Source of the DNA: Pseudoneurospora amorphoporcata
Taxonomy: Eukaryota > Ascomycota > Sordariomycetes > Sordariales > Sordariaceae
DNA length: 64,000 nt
NCBI GenBank assembly: GCA_033297205.1
Contig: MU859129.1
Location: forward strand, 62,001-126,000
Direction: 5' to 3'
A program made the translations under genes and the position numbers. Of the stretch, positions 47,070 to 58,892 are shown in pieces. Under the pieces are notes generated by a model. It was not told the DNA's origin, did no database searches, and saw only the letters and a list, made by a program, of their open reading frames with translations. Position 1 is the first letter of the stretch, and each line of letters starts with the position of its first letter.

Positions 47070-48153
47070 ACGTCTCGCCCCTGCCGGGAGATGGTTGCTG
47101 TGCCAGGAGGATTAGGGAGGAAGATGGATTGATAGGTCAAGGCTCGCGTCGGCTGTCCGCCCGATTGTCGAGTCTGTCGTGTCCGCTGTCATGCAAGCCA
47201 TGCGCAGCGGTGCGAGGACCAACATGTGGTTCCCCGTCGTCTGAAAAAGGATGGCGGCACCCACTGCTTATACCCTTTCGCTGCTTGGTTTTTTTCGGTA
47301 AAAGGCATGGGACGGGGTTTATAGGGCAACGGGATAATGAGAGATACCATGACAATTCACAGCCACCCGAGTCAATCCAAAACATTCACTTCACTGTTCT
47401 TGAAATTGCCCTTTTATGTGACGTAGGATTCTATGTTTTGAGGAGCTCGGAGATGGAATCTGGATTCTCAGTTACTTTGCATCAGAGCCGACATGTTTGC
47501 GGAATTGGAAGAAATTGCAGCAGCGGCAGCAGGTGTTTGATATTTTCGTACTTATGTGAACGGAATAATGGCCTGGATGATTTCAAGACTCCGCCTTGTC
47601 ATTCTAGAATAGGCTCGCGAACTGGACTCGATATGCCTTGCCAGTTTGACAATTCCAACTTATTCTGCAATGGCCTATATCTTCTCTTAACTTCAGCTAC
47701 CTATCTCACTTGTTGTGCTTGAATCGCCAACATTATTCCACATATCATCACCTTTCCATATCCAACACCCCACATCCTTTAGTATGGAGCCATTGAAGTT
47801 GATGTTACGTAAATCTCTACTTCTTGAACCTACAGCCATGTGAACATGGGGTTTCAGAGGTATGTATTGATTCCTTCTCCTCTCCCTGTGTGAGCTCGCT
47901 CAACATTCATCTTCTCTTTGATCACGCATGGGTGATAAATGAAAAATTTTTTAAAAAAAAATGAAAAATAAAAAAAGGGGGACCGGAATCACGGGAGAAC
48001 AGAAACAAGAACATATTTCCTCCGAGTGGAATGGTTGGTAGACACTAAAGTTACCGTACCTGTGTGAAGGGGTGTGTGTGAAGGTGTGTGTGTGTGTACC
48101 TACCTACCTAGGTAGGTACTATCAAAATTGTAAAGGCTGCGTGCGGAATGGGC

Positions 48154-48176
48154 AAAAAAAAAAAAAAAAAAAAAAA
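48154..48176. repeat. Poly-A homopolymer (23 bp)
   Basis: An uninterrupted run of A in the low-complexity spacer. Confidence 0.9.
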
Positions 48177-48404
48177 GAATTGAAAGAAAAATGAAGCTGC
48201 ATTCTGTTCTCTTCTTCTTCTTCTTCTTCTTTTTTTTTTCTATTGCCTGTTCAACAATTTCTTTCCTTTCATTTTTTTTTTTCTCCTTTCGCCTTGAGAA
48301 TGCCCGCGCGCGGGGACATCACAAGAAATTTGATTGAAGGGCTTCCATTGGGAACTTCACGACATATACCTTAGGTACTGCTTGATATCCCAAAATGTCC
48401 TCTT

Positions 48405-48421
48405 CCCCCCCCCCCCCCCCC
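48405..48421. repeat. Poly-C homopolymer (17 bp)
   Basis: A run of 17 C, followed by CTCC and a T-rich stretch. Confidence 0.9.
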
Positions 48422-48643
48422 TCCTTTTTTCTCCCCAAACCCAAACCCAACTTTATCGAGTAGGACCACTACCTACCTACCCTACCTACCTACTTACCTA
48501 CCTGCATAGTAGGTATGTCTAGTTCTAGTGGACATCAATGTTTATGGTACGGTACGCATACCTAGCTCCCGTCGACAAGCTCTTTGACTCCCGACTTCCG
48601 ACTTTCTTACATACTCCCCGTATTTCTTTATATTTTGTTCCTA

Positions 48644-48671
48644 CTTTTTTTTTTTTTATTTTTATTTTTTT

Positions 48672-48707
<36 letters not shown>
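48644..48707. repeat. T-rich/poly-T tract
   Basis: About 64 bases of almost only T with four A interruptions. The last part is an unbroken T run of more than 30. Confidence 0.9.
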
Positions 48708-48708
<1 letters not shown>

Positions 48709-49771
48709 AGTGTTTCCCTTGGCAAGTACCGACCTATCTCCCGATCTGCCACCGCATAGTAGGTCGAGTTTAAATCATCACTTAGAACTAGTTATATGAT
48801 TTGATTGGATAGCTAGCTGTCTTCTTCTTCTTCTCTTTACCAGGTTGTATTCAGTGTCCCTTTTATGTGTCAGTCTGTCAGTTCCGTCAGTCAGTCCTGT
48901 GATTTTTCGTACGCTACTTACCTGTTTAGCTTACTTATCTATGTAGGTAAGGTACCTTAGTAGACTAGACCATCCGTTATCACGCTCCCATAGGTATTCT
49001 TGAACTTGGACTTGATACCTGGACGGGCATAGTATCTATTTCAAAAGAGCAGTAGACTAGAGCGTGGTCAATAGCCAACTTCTCCTTGGTGCAGTAGAAT
49101 AGACGGTAAGTAAGGATCAGAAAGGAGTCCAAGAATTTTGGTGGTTGTTGAGGTGTCCAAGATCAATTGGAATACAAATTGAAATTGGCCTATCTCCTCT
49201 CCCATCGCCGTGGGTTGCTGTTCTATCATTCTTGTACAGCAACTTCACATCAAGATAATTTTCACTAGAGTATACACATTCCTTTTCTCTTGGGTCGTCA
49301 CCGTGTTGTAAAGTATGCTTTTATGCTCTCTTCCATGCTTTCTCATGCTCTCTCTCCGTGTTCTATATGTAATACCAATTCCACAGTTCCAATACTCAAT
49401 GTCTCTCTTCCTTCCCCTCCTTCTTCTCCCAAATAAACGCCATAATGATCGATTTGCTAACGTGATAAGGATTCAACATGATGGACCGAAACAGCAAGCC
49501 TGGCGACCACAATGACAATGGAGGCGTTGTTCGTACCTCCCTGCACCTATCCATGTCCAAATACGCAAAGCAAAAGCAAGGCTGTGATGGTTCTCTCCGT
49601 CTGCCAAGATTCCGTTTACTTTTCTCCTGAACAACGACAACAAGGCTAATTGTCCAACAACTTCAAACAATTACCACTATTAGACACCCGTATTCCATGC
49701 TCCATACCACATACCACACATACCACATACCGCACCTTGATCAAAACCTCATCACCCCTTGAGGCGATCAA

Positions 49772-52700
49772 TCAAGCAGCCTGCACCTGCCTCTTAAGAT
49801 CCGCCCACTTCCTAGTAAGCGTTTCATGAGCCGAGTTAATCTGCTCACGACATGAGTTAGCATTCTTTTCATTGTTCCCCTTTCTTCTCCCATTTAGGAA
49901 GGAATCAAAAACTTACCTCAGCATACTGCAACTTCGTCTGCACAAGCTGCTCCTCCAAATCTGCCAGTTCCTTCTCGAGCTTCTGGTTCTCCTCATGGAC
50001 CTTCTCGTTCCTCTTCATGAGATCGTCCCTCTCGAGACTCCACTTGTTCTCCAGCTCCTCCGGCTGATGTTCTATTACCACTCTGAGCTCCTTCACCTGG
50101 CCCTTCAGGGACTCATTTTCATCCTTCAGCTCTTCGTTCTCAACTTTGGTGCGCACCAGCTCCGTCGCCAGCGAGGCCTGCTCGCGATCCACGGCCTCAA
50201 TGCGCTCTTCCAGTCGACGCACCATGACGGCGTAGTTGGTGTTGGCCTGTTTCAGACCCTCGAGTTCCTGCTCCCGCTCCTTCTCGGCCTTGGTCTTGTC
50301 TTCCCACTCTTTACCGTACTCCTTGAGCAGCTCGGCCGTGATCTTGACGTCGCAGGCGTCGCGGACGAGCTGGTCGGCGCGGTAGACCTCCTTGTCGATG
50401 CTGGCGGAGCTGGAGCCGAAGAAGCCGTTCTCGAGGATGGAGTTGGACGAGGGCGTGGCGTCGATGTAGACGTCGAAGAGCCGATCTTTCAAAAAGGTGG
50501 TGAGCTGCGACATGTCGGACATGCCGAGCAGGGCGGTCGCGTTCTTTTGCATGAGCACGATGCCGAACTTGATGATGGCCGAGAGACCCTCGGAGAAGAT
50601 CAGATCGTAGATGCGCAGGACGAGCTGCAGGGGGAAGCGGTAGGCGAAGAGGGTGAGGAACCACTGCGTGGCGTAGAGGTGGGGGGAGATGCCGCGGCGG
50701 TGGAGGTGGCAGTAGAGAGCGGGCTCGAGGTCCTCGAGCAGGCGCTCAAACTGGTAGAGGCACTTGTGCAGGCCGGGCATGTCTTGGATGAAGAGCTCGC
50801 GAAGGTGGTACTGGTTCATCAACCGTACCAGCAGGCAGAAGGCCTCCTCCTCGGGCATGTTGAAGAGAAGAGGCATGACGAGGAAGTTCATGCCCTGGGC
50901 ATAGCCGACGCCTTCGTCGAAGAGAGCATAGGCCTTGCACACGCCAAAGAGGCCCTCCTGAAGCCCTTGAGCGGCGGCAAACTTGGAATAGCTCGTTCGA
51001 GCGCCCAGATCCCTCCTAATGACCTTTTCGAGCCTCGATAGCATCTCCTTGTCTTCCTTCTCCTTCTTCTTGCGCTCCGCCGCAGCCAGAGCCTGAGCCT
51101 TGACGAAGGCTTCCGAGTCTTTCTCTGTCGGAGAAGGAGCACCGGTTCCGTTGGGTCCAGACTTTTCCGAGTGAACTGACGAAGCGGACGAGGGCGTATC
51201 CTTGCCGCTCGCCTTACCGTTACTTAGTGATATTGAGGCATTGCTCTGCCTGTCACTTTTCCTCTCCTTGTCTGTACCCCTTGCTACCAAGTCCCGGTAG
51301 ACCGTTTCCAGTTCCTCGTTTTTGCTTTGTGCCAGAACTTGCCAAATGACTCCACGGATTGCGCTGGGGATACCCTTTGCAATGGCCTCCTTCAACTGCT
51401 CAGGGCTTGTCCGAGCAACAGCTGCGGGACCTTCGTAAACGACCGTCTGCCACAAATCCCAATCCACAGGAGCGTCGGAGCCTGCTGAAGGGCCAGCAGT
51501 AACTCCGGATGCTGTACCGGGTGCGAGAGCCGGGTTGGGAGTTGGCGGAAGTGGCGATGGAGGGGGTTGAACCGCTTCCTTCTCCTCAGAGGTAGAGCTC
51601 TTCTCATCCTCGTCTCCCGTGGGCGCACTGCCTTCTTCCCTTAGACGCAGCTGCTTGAAACGATCCTTCAGAGTGTTCTTGTTGCCACCCTCCTCGTCAA
51701 GCTTGCCTAATGTTCCCTCGGGGTTGCTGGAAAGAGTCGCGACAGAGCTGGCGGTATTCCGTCTTGTACCAGTTGCGGCGGGTGCTGGTGGAGGCGGGTT
51801 GTTTACCTCCTTTGATGAACTCCTGGAGAGCCAGGAAAAGGGGCTAGTGAGTTTCCTGGTGACCGGAGGCGGTGGTGCTGGAGTAAGGGCAGCGGGCGCA
51901 GGCGGAGGAGGAGCGGCGGCGGCCACGGGAGCGGCGATGGGCGGGCTTTTTACTTCCTCGGTAGCGGAGGGTGACCAGGGCATGGCGGGCAGAGCACTGG
52001 CTACACTGCTTATTGACATCTTCTTTGTTGATGAAGGCGCCGTATCAAGGGTTTTTTCTGGACTCCTTTGTCAGTATATCCTGGCGGGTTTTGCTAGGCT
52101 GTGCGCAGAACCTTGACCGCCTTGACGTACCTGTGTCTCCAATTGTAGAATTATCATTTAGGCTTACATCGTCCAGCGATGCAGCTGAGAAAGCGGACGC
52201 CTCTGAAGCCTTGGAAGCATGCGAGATGCGGTGTAGCGACTTGTTTTCCTGCTCCGCTGCCGGAGTCTCGAAGACCTCCTCCTGCTCCTCTTCCTTGTTC
52301 TCTGTTGTCTTGGGAACTTGGGGGGTTTCTGTGGTGTGGGAGACGGCGTCGTGGTCGGAATCGGCGGCGGCGGAATCGTGCATTGATGGGGAGCGCGGGC
52401 GATTAAACGAGGACGAGCGTTTTGTTAGGGACCTTAGGGAACCTGTGTCGATGGCATCTTCAAAAGTATCCTGCATGACGGTAATAGTCATGGTTGTTGT
52501 CAGCATGGGTTGCACTTGTCCTCCCCAGGGGCAAGTAAGGGATGATGTTAACTTGAAGACTTACGGTGTCCTTGTCGTCTGTGTCGGACAAGGCAGTGGA
52601 GGGAGCGAGAGAGGCTGGTCGGTGGTTGTCCTTTGTCTCTGTTGCGGGAGAGGAAGCAGCGTCCTCTTTCTCGAGCTCGTTGGTGACCTCCTGAACCGTC

Positions 52701-52774
52701 TCCTTGGGGACCTCTTTGGTAGCGACCTCCTCTTGGGCGGCAGCAGCCCCTTCCTGTACTTCGGATGCCGACAT
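49772..52774 (-). CDS. TBC-domain Rab GTPase-activating protein, Gyp5-like
   Basis: Four exons, 52565-52774, 52131-52470, 49917-52057 and 49772-49840, give 919 aa. Exon 3 begins at a CCAG acceptor after a TACTGAC branch point, which joins in frame with exon 2. About 390 N-terminal residues are disordered and acidic, rich in Glu, Ser and Pro. The TBC domain lies at about 410-720, interrupted by a low-complexity charged insert at about 450-520. The arginine-finger region is IRRDLGARTSYSKF (Asp533, Arg537), and the glutamine finger is YAQGMNF (Gln571). A coiled coil follows to the end. The domain pattern fits Gyp5/Gyl1-type GAPs that act on Ypt1/Sec4-class Rabs in secretion. The last exon adds 22 residues; an alternative acceptor three bases upstream is possible. 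Confidence 0.9.
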
Positions 52775-54918
52775 TGTGTCTTTTGGTGGTGGGATCCCAA
52801 AAATAGGTCACGTTCAGCTACAAGCTGCTCTTGCTCTAGGCAATATACGAAGCGGCGACACAAGGACGGGTCGAGGGCGGGCGACAGGTTGTGGTGGTTG
52901 CGGTGGTGTTGTGGTTGTTTATGCGGCAGGGCGAGTGGCCATTGATAACGGAAATACAAGCAGGTGGAGGGTGACAGAGGGATAGACACCCCTCACACTA
53001 CCCGACTCGCTTTTCGACTGGTCGACGATGGGTGGTCAATGACGAGGCAAGTGCTGCAAACAAGGTCGCTTTCGAGTTGCCAAAAGATAAGACAATAACT
53101 GGTACAAATTGGTTGTCTGGAGGAAGCGGAAGGGACAAGTCGGGGCTTGTAAGTAAAATGTCCGGTCGGTCAGTGTGTCGTCCCCTGACAGACAACCTCT
53201 ACGGGTACAGGGTACGCCAAACCTGCACTAATTGGGGGTCCGAATGGGCCGATGGTCAAGTCGCGGGTACCTGGCAGACTAACAGGCACCTACTCCACCA
53301 CACATCCACTTGCAGTTGTTTACCGTACTTTTGTCATTCACCGCACTTGCAAAGGATTGAGGGAGCTTCTTCCTTTTACGTACACTAACATACACGGCTA
53401 CAATACAGCATTGTTAAAACCTCCTTTTTGAGTTTTGACATGCAACGTTTTCCTCCAAAGCTACACAACACAGCCCAAGATCTCAGAGCTCAAAGCCAAC
53501 ACAAGCCACCCGATCAAATGCCAGGCTGCAAACACGTTCACAATAAAACACAGTGAAACATCCCACATTCGACAGCGATGATTCGATGCACATTTGGTTG
53601 GCGTCTGTCAAGTGCAAGATGGCGCATCTACAAAGTCTAGAATGGGGGGTCCCAATGGCACGTGCAGCGGTTTTTCTGAAACGTTCACGGATGAGGGGCT
53701 GACATGCACCAATCAGCAATTGCAATGTTTCAACACCATCACCAACCTTCACTGCATAGTTCATCTGATATTCCCCGACATGGCGGCTTGATCGACGGGC
53801 CGACGGAAATCCTATTGCCCCAACCCAGGCCATCGGAACCCGCGATACCTCATAGGGTTCATGAATCATGTCAAGCCCCCCCCCCCAAACGCCCGCTCCG
53901 CTCATCAAACATTTAAACGGTCATCAAAACTCTGCATACAAACAAGATTCGGGATCCGCCTATAAGCCCTTCTACAGCCAAGAGCCGAAATGCGAAATCT
54001 GCTTGCAATCTATCTGCCCATGACAGCCCTGTGCCCCTGTGCGGTCAGCCGCCTTCTAGACTTATCTCAGTCTCTAAATACGCCCCTGTTCCGTGTTGAA
54101 CTCTTGGCGCCCCCTTTTCTGCAAGTGCCGAAAGACTGGGATCCGAGTTGCATGTAAACATTCGGAACACGACTTATACACATGCCAGACACTCTTCGAT
54201 ATCTCATTAAACATTCAATCGGAAAGTTCCACGCAGCTGTAACCGCATGATTCTAAAGTTGAAATTGCTTTCGCTGTCTTTTCTCTTGCTGTCTTTTCGT
54301 CTTCTTGTGCCGCTGTAGACATGTCAAAGCGGCATAGTCGAGCTTATTGCTGTTGGCTGCCCAGCTTCAAAAAGTCAGATATCCACCATCACAAAACAGC
54401 ATATGCCCCCGAAGCATGAATCAGGCTCCTTCAGCTGTCTTTCCTTCCGTGACTCCAGCGAGATACAAGTGTCTTTCTCTGCCATTCACTTGTCCCCTCT
54501 TCATCCCCTGTTGCGACCCCATGGAAAAGTGTCAATTACGACAGACAGATAAGGCGTTTCATATATATATTCCCTTTCCTTTCGTCCCCTCCCCACACCC
54601 TAGTGATAACAATCATTGAGAACCTGGTTGGTTGTTTACACGGTCAAGGCCGGTGAAGCCCTCGGTGAACATTTTACTCCACTTCCTATCCAAACCTTGG
54701 TGTTGGCGCTGGAGGTTCCGCCTTTTCAGTAACACTGCTGGTAGAACTTGAAGCTATCGTGAGATTGGAGGAGCCAATATTGCGGCAAATACCCGAGGCG
54801 CTTTTTGTTACGCCAATGCAGCAAACGGGCATGGCAGCATTCCTGACCATTTCTTCGGCCCATCTTCATCTCCAAGCCTTTTTCACCACAAAGTCTTTCC
54901 CGAACCTGAACCTGAACC
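52775..54918. other. Intergenic region upstream of the TBC gene
   Basis: Contains the promoter and leader of the minus-strand TBC gene on its left. A poly-C run of about 9 lies near 53878-53887. The remaining frames are short and overlapping, and I support no gene. Confidence 0.45.
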
Positions 54919-55867
54919 ATGGGACCAGCGCTCATACCAGAGTCGGTGCCCTCCGGAATTTCACCGGCCGCCATCCAGAATCATGCCTCGAGCACCAAAA
55001 CTTCTGACCCCAACCCAGGCCGTGGAGAGTGGAACACGCAGCAGACGAATGGCGCGCAGAGTATCCCTCGCGGAACATTCCAGTTGGTTGAGAACCAGGT
55101 TCTCCTCGCTCACAGTCCGATGACTGGCGCAGGAGAGCCATGTCCGGTCCTGCCATCGGAGGCGAGCAACGCCATCACTACAGGAACAGCGCGCCTAAAT
55201 GGTGGTCTTTATCGAGCCCAGGCAGCCCCTCCATAGTACGGCCCCTGGGTCGTCCCAACCCACCACCTGTCAGCCTACACTCCCGCCCAGTACGACTCTG
55301 GGCCCGGCCCTACCAACCCACGCAGAGCTTACCAAAGCGGAACAGGAGATGAACAACATGCTCATGCTAAAGGAATATCTTGGTGGTATCGACACACTGC
55401 ATGATATACTTGAAGCGGCTCAAGATTCCAAAGGGAGGCAGGTCCAGCCCGGATACCCTGTGCCCCTGTACCAGAGTCATGAGCGCTAACTCTTTTTGTG
55501 ACAGGCAACCACACCGTGGACCGTAGCCATGTTCCCTTCCACCCGGCCAACCAACGGCCAGCAACCGACTGGAGGCCCGCGTGGCTTCAACCTACAGAAT
55601 TATGCCATGAACAGCATGCTAGGCCGGTTTTCTGGCCAGGGCGCTGACGCTGCAGTTGCTCTGGGAGTGGCCCCAGGAGAGACGGTCGCGAGAGTTGCCG
55701 GTGGGGTATCCCTGCATCTGGTTGATGGCCATCTCGGCAACATGGCCATGGGCCAACAGGACAACACCGCATCCTTGGCCGGAGGCATCCCGAAGTCGGA
55801 AACATCATCCGATCTGCCGGTTTTCCAACCTGAAAACCTACGGCCACCGTCGTTATACCAAGAATAA
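54919..55867 (+). CDS. Possible small hypothetical gene (uncertain, maybe decayed)
   Basis: Three overlapping open segments lie on the same strand. The clearest join is 3': an exon ending GGGAGGCAG at 55441, an intron with GCGCTAACTCTTTTTGTGACAG at its end, and an exon from about 55505 to a TAA at 55865-55867. Both sides are in one frame, and the second part has coding-like C/G-ending codons. The first part (54919-55236) is in another frame, closed by a TAG. I could not find a convincing intron that joins it: the next frame is sealed by a TAA just before its ATG at 55199. So either the gene starts at 55199, another exon structure exists, or a frameshift broke it. No domain was recognised; the protein would be Ala-, Gln- and Pro-rich. 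Low confidence. Confidence 0.35.
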
Positions 55868-57143
55868 TGGCATTGGCAACCAGGCACAGAAAAGCCGCCA
55901 TGATGCCCTGTGGTTTCTCCATGCCGCCAACGCCATGATGGCTCCTGGCATCTGAGCCTGAGCTTGAGCCTGAGTGGCTGGAGTGACGAACAACTGAATG
56001 CGGAGCGGCTGGCGCTTCAGGTGACGATCCATACCAGACAAAGAGAGCCTGGCTTCGGCGGTCATTCTTACCACCCCCAGTTCACGAAGCAGATGACACG
56101 CCACGCTGGCAAGTTTGCTTCATCAATCTCAAGATTGAGTCGGCCGATTGCAGCAAAGTATCTCCAATTGCGAAGCCGAAAAACTAATTTCGTCCTTCCG
56201 GCTCCGAGTTCTGCCTTCAGCACTGGCAGAAGTGAGAGAGATTGCGAACTCGACGTGTAAAGTAAACGCCAAACGCCGCTGGACACCTCTTTTGAAGACG
56301 ATGCAAAGTTCAAGATGATTGAAGTTCACGAAAAGGATTCGATACTGGCAGCAACAAGGGTCATTCTTGTTCGAAACCCAGGTTGAGGTCTTGCCCCTGA
56401 TTTAGTCTGAACTTCTAGTGTCACCCAAACTTTCCTTTCCAAAACAGCAAACAGCAAACTTTCTCGAATCCAGCAAAGAACCAAACCAGCAGATATCAGT
56501 TGTACCATTTCGCCCAAGACGGACCGCAAAGTCGACAAGCAACTGTCCGATCCCAGAAAATCAGCAATCTGGCGGTACCTCATGACGCTTACCAAGACCG
56601 AAATTCCGGTTCCTGATGATCCGACCATCAGTGAACTCCTTACACTCCCAAAGCGCCGCAACCTTCCGAGAACATGGCAAAATATACCCAGGGCTTGGCG
56701 AGGGAAACTGTGCTGCCGTCACCGACCTGGTCGCCGGACGATCCTTCCAAGAGTACGAGCAGGTCTGAACTTTCGTTTACCCATTGAGAAAACCGTGAAA
56801 CCAAAAAGCCAGCAAATATCATCACTTCAAAGGATTACACCATGATCACAGTTTGCGGCAAAATAATACTGGGCGGCAACAATCTTTGTTATTTCGCAAA
56901 TCAGTTGAGATCATTACCTCTGATTTGGGTTGGTCTGAACTTCAGCGGTATCCAACCTGTCTTTCCCACACAGCAAACCTTCTCGAATCTAGCAAACCAG
57001 CGAATGATCATAAGGTACTCAAACGACAGCAAATGAAGGGTCACGGGCACCCCTAAAATTCCTTCTCTTTCAGTTCCGTCTTGTTTCAGATATCACATCC
57101 TTCACCACCCCCCAATCCCAAGTCCAAACTCCAAAGCCCAAAC
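55868..57143. other. Non-coding or degraded region
   Basis: Fragments on either strand show patches of protein-like sequence but always end in early stops. A diverged direct repeat is described separately. The right end is the 3' flank of the minus-strand gene that follows. Confidence 0.45.
56330..57035 (+). repeat. Diverged direct repeat, two clear copies plus one partial
   Basis: Copy 1 (about 56330-56500) and copy 3 (about 56813-57035) share, in the same order: AAAGGATT, a GGCAGCAACAA-like block, GTTGAGRTC followed by CTGATTT, then TCTGAACTTC, and a block ending CTCGAATCYAGCAAA. A partial copy beginning GTCTGAACTTT lies at about 56765-56825. The copies are clearly diverged by substitutions and small indels. 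Confidence 0.65.
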
Positions 57144-58892
57144 CTAATCATCAAACTCATCAATCTCCTCCACCAACTCCCTAACCACAACCGGCACCTC
57201 CTCCAATCGAATCTCCCGCACTTCCCCCTCATCTCCCAATCCCAGGACCTCCTCCTCACCAGAGTGCAAATCCCACGTTCTCTCACCAACCGGCGCCCGC
57301 AACTGCCACGCCTCTGCCTCCCTCTCCACCACCCCGGCCTCTCTCAAATCCTCCACCAAGTCCAGGACGTTTACAGTTTCTAGGGGTTCTCGGAACGGCG
57401 GCGGGGCACTGCGAGGATGAGGCGGCAAGAAATCCGGGTTGGGAGCGGCGGGAGGGGCGTGGTGGTGGCCGGGGTTGAAGTAGGGCGGGCCGGGCTGTTG
57501 CTGCTGGGGGCTGGCTTGAGCAGCGGCGGCGGCAGGGAAAGCAGGCGCAGCAGAGAAAGCAAAGGCGGCAGACGCAGCGGAGGCAAAAGAGGCAGCAAGG
57601 CCAGCAAAGGCGGAGGACTCGAGCCATGTGCCCTCAAAGCGGCCCAGGGAGGATGACCGGAAGGAGTTGTAGGGAGCTGGGAGGGGCTCCGTGTCGGCAG
57701 CTTGATCGAAGGCAGGAGTGTTGTGGGAATCGAACCCAGACGCAGCAGCAAGAGGAAGGGACTCGAACCCAGGACCGGAAGCAGAACCTGAAGCAGCGCC
57801 AGCACCAAACCCGAAAGGCACAGCGCCAGGGGCAGCAGGGGACTCGAACCCAGAGCCAGAACCAAAAGAACCAGCACCGCCAGCATCGTCATCGCGAGGG
57901 AAGGGCGTGCCAGCAGAACGGCGAGCTTCTTCATCCTCCAGACTAGCACCGCCAGAAAAAGACCAAACGCTAGAGCCAAAGTCAGAGCCAAAGTCAGAGC
58001 CAAAGCCAGAGCCAAAGCTAGGACCACCAGCAGCAGCAGCCCAGCAATCCACCCCCTGCCAGATGGGAGCAGCACCAGGAGCAGAACCGGCACCGACAAA
58101 AACACCAGAACCAGCACAGTAACCATCAGTCGCATCATCCGGACGACCCTGAGGCACCGACTCCAACATGATACCTCCGCTCCCAGGTGAAGCAGGGAGG
58201 TGAATGACCGTGTTGAAGTCGGCAAAGTGGACGCGACGCTCACCACGGGGAAGAGGTTGGGAGTGGCCGGGCTGTTGGGCGTGTTGGGGATGGGGCAGCG
58301 GTTGCTGGTAGCCGTAGCCGTGCGGGTAGGGAGCAGGCGGCATGGAATTGGGCAGACCGTACTGTCCAGGGGCGGGATGGAGCATCGCCATGCCCATTCC
58401 CAGCTCAAAACCGGGGACGAAATCGGGGTAAAGGTGAACGTAGGGGGTGCCGGCTAGGTGAAAAGGGGCGCCGGTGCTCATGCCCACAGGCAACCCAGGC
58501 AACCCAGGGTCAGGCAGAGGTGCCGCACCAGGAGCAGCAGAGAAAGGGGTGCTAGGGAGGCCACCAGGGAAAGCGCCAGGAGCAGGGCCAACATCAGGGC
58601 CAGGGCCAGCAGGACCAACAGAAGTTGTGCCAGCGCCTTCGCCAGAACCATCAACTTCACAGCTGACAGCGCATTCGATCGTGTCTCTCGTCTCGCTCGT
58701 CTCGCCCGCCGTGTTGTTGCCAGTGCCGTCACCACCGACAACATCTGCAGCCGCCGCAGACGCAGACACAAGAACGGGGCTAGCCGCATAAATATCCTCC
58801 TCCTCCTCATCATGGTCGTGGTCGTGGTCATCTTGAGCAGCGACGGGGGCAGGTGGGTTGCCAGCGTCCAAGTTACTGCTGGTCTCCTCCAA
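57144..58892 (-). CDS. 582-codon ORF in frame after a TAG stop of the upstream ORF
   Basis: This frame follows the upstream ORF directly: the TAG (58893-58895) is followed in frame by TTG GAG GAG, and no further stop occurs for 582 codons. The first in-frame ATG is about 135 codons inside, so it has no good own start. Composition is protein-like: an acidic region, Gly/Ser/Phe repeats of FGSDFGSDFGSS type, VHFADFNTVIHLPASPG, Ala- and Gln-rich tracts, and a predicted structured acidic C-terminus (VNVLDLVEDLREAGVVEREA to EEIDEFDD). Options are: stop-codon readthrough extension of the upstream protein, the remnant of one gene broken by a recent nonsense change or sequence error, or an undetected intron over the stop. 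I found no consensus donor/acceptor pair that would remove it. I do not recognise the family. Confidence 0.5.
   Translation of the reverse strand: MEETSSNLDAGNPPAPVAAQDDHDHDHDEEEEDIYAASPVLVSASAAAADVVGGDGTGNNTAGETSETRDTIECAVSCEVDGSGEGAGTTSVGPAGPGPDVGPAPGAFPGGLPSTPFSAAPGAAPLPDPGLPGLPVGMSTGAPFHLAGTPYVHLYPDFVPGFELGMGMAMLHPAPGQYGLPNSMPPAPYPHGYGYQQPLPHPQHAQQPGHSQPLPRGERRVHFADFNTVIHLPASPGSGGIMLESVPQGRPDDATDGYCAGSGVFVGAGSAPGAAPIWQGVDCWAAAAGGPSFGSGFGSDFGSDFGSSVWSFSGGASLEDEEARRSAGTPFPRDDDAGGAGSFGSGSGFESPAAPGAVPFGFGAGAASGSASGPGFESLPLAAASGFDSHNTPAFDQAADTEPLPAPYNSFRSSSLGRFEGTWLESSAFAGLAASFASAASAAFAFSAAPAFPAAAAAQASPQQQQPGPPYFNPGHHHAPPAAPNPDFLPPHPRSAPPPFREPLETVNVLDLVEDLREAGVVEREAEAWQLRAPVGERTWDLHSGEEEVLGLGDEGEVREIRLEEVPVVVRELVEEIDEFDD

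Larger units (their letters stand above)
47070..49771. other. Long low-complexity intergenic region
   Basis: About 2.7 kb between the convergent RPS8 (+) and TBC (-) genes. It carries microsatellites (CTAC/TACC types, CTT) and long homopolymers in 47.9-48.8 kb. No ORF has protein-like composition, and no RNA gene was recognised. Confidence 0.5.

Noticed and set aside
49872..51041. 389-codon plus-strand ORF opposite the TBC gene
   Set aside because: Antisense of a recognised TBC domain; the leucine-rich content comes from the coding strand's glutamate and lysine codons.
55587..55922. Minus-strand frame with a hydrophobic start (IMAAFLCLVANAIILGITTVAV) as a membrane protein
   Set aside because: Only one hydrophobic segment; the rest is Pro/Arg/Cys-rich noise, and the plus-strand frame here has the better codon pattern.
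57715..57860. Several GGGAATCGAACCCAG-like phrases resembling tRNA T-arms
   Set aside because: They lie in the coding frame for repeated SGFDS/GFES motifs on the minus strand, and no acceptor stem or D-arm can be formed around them.
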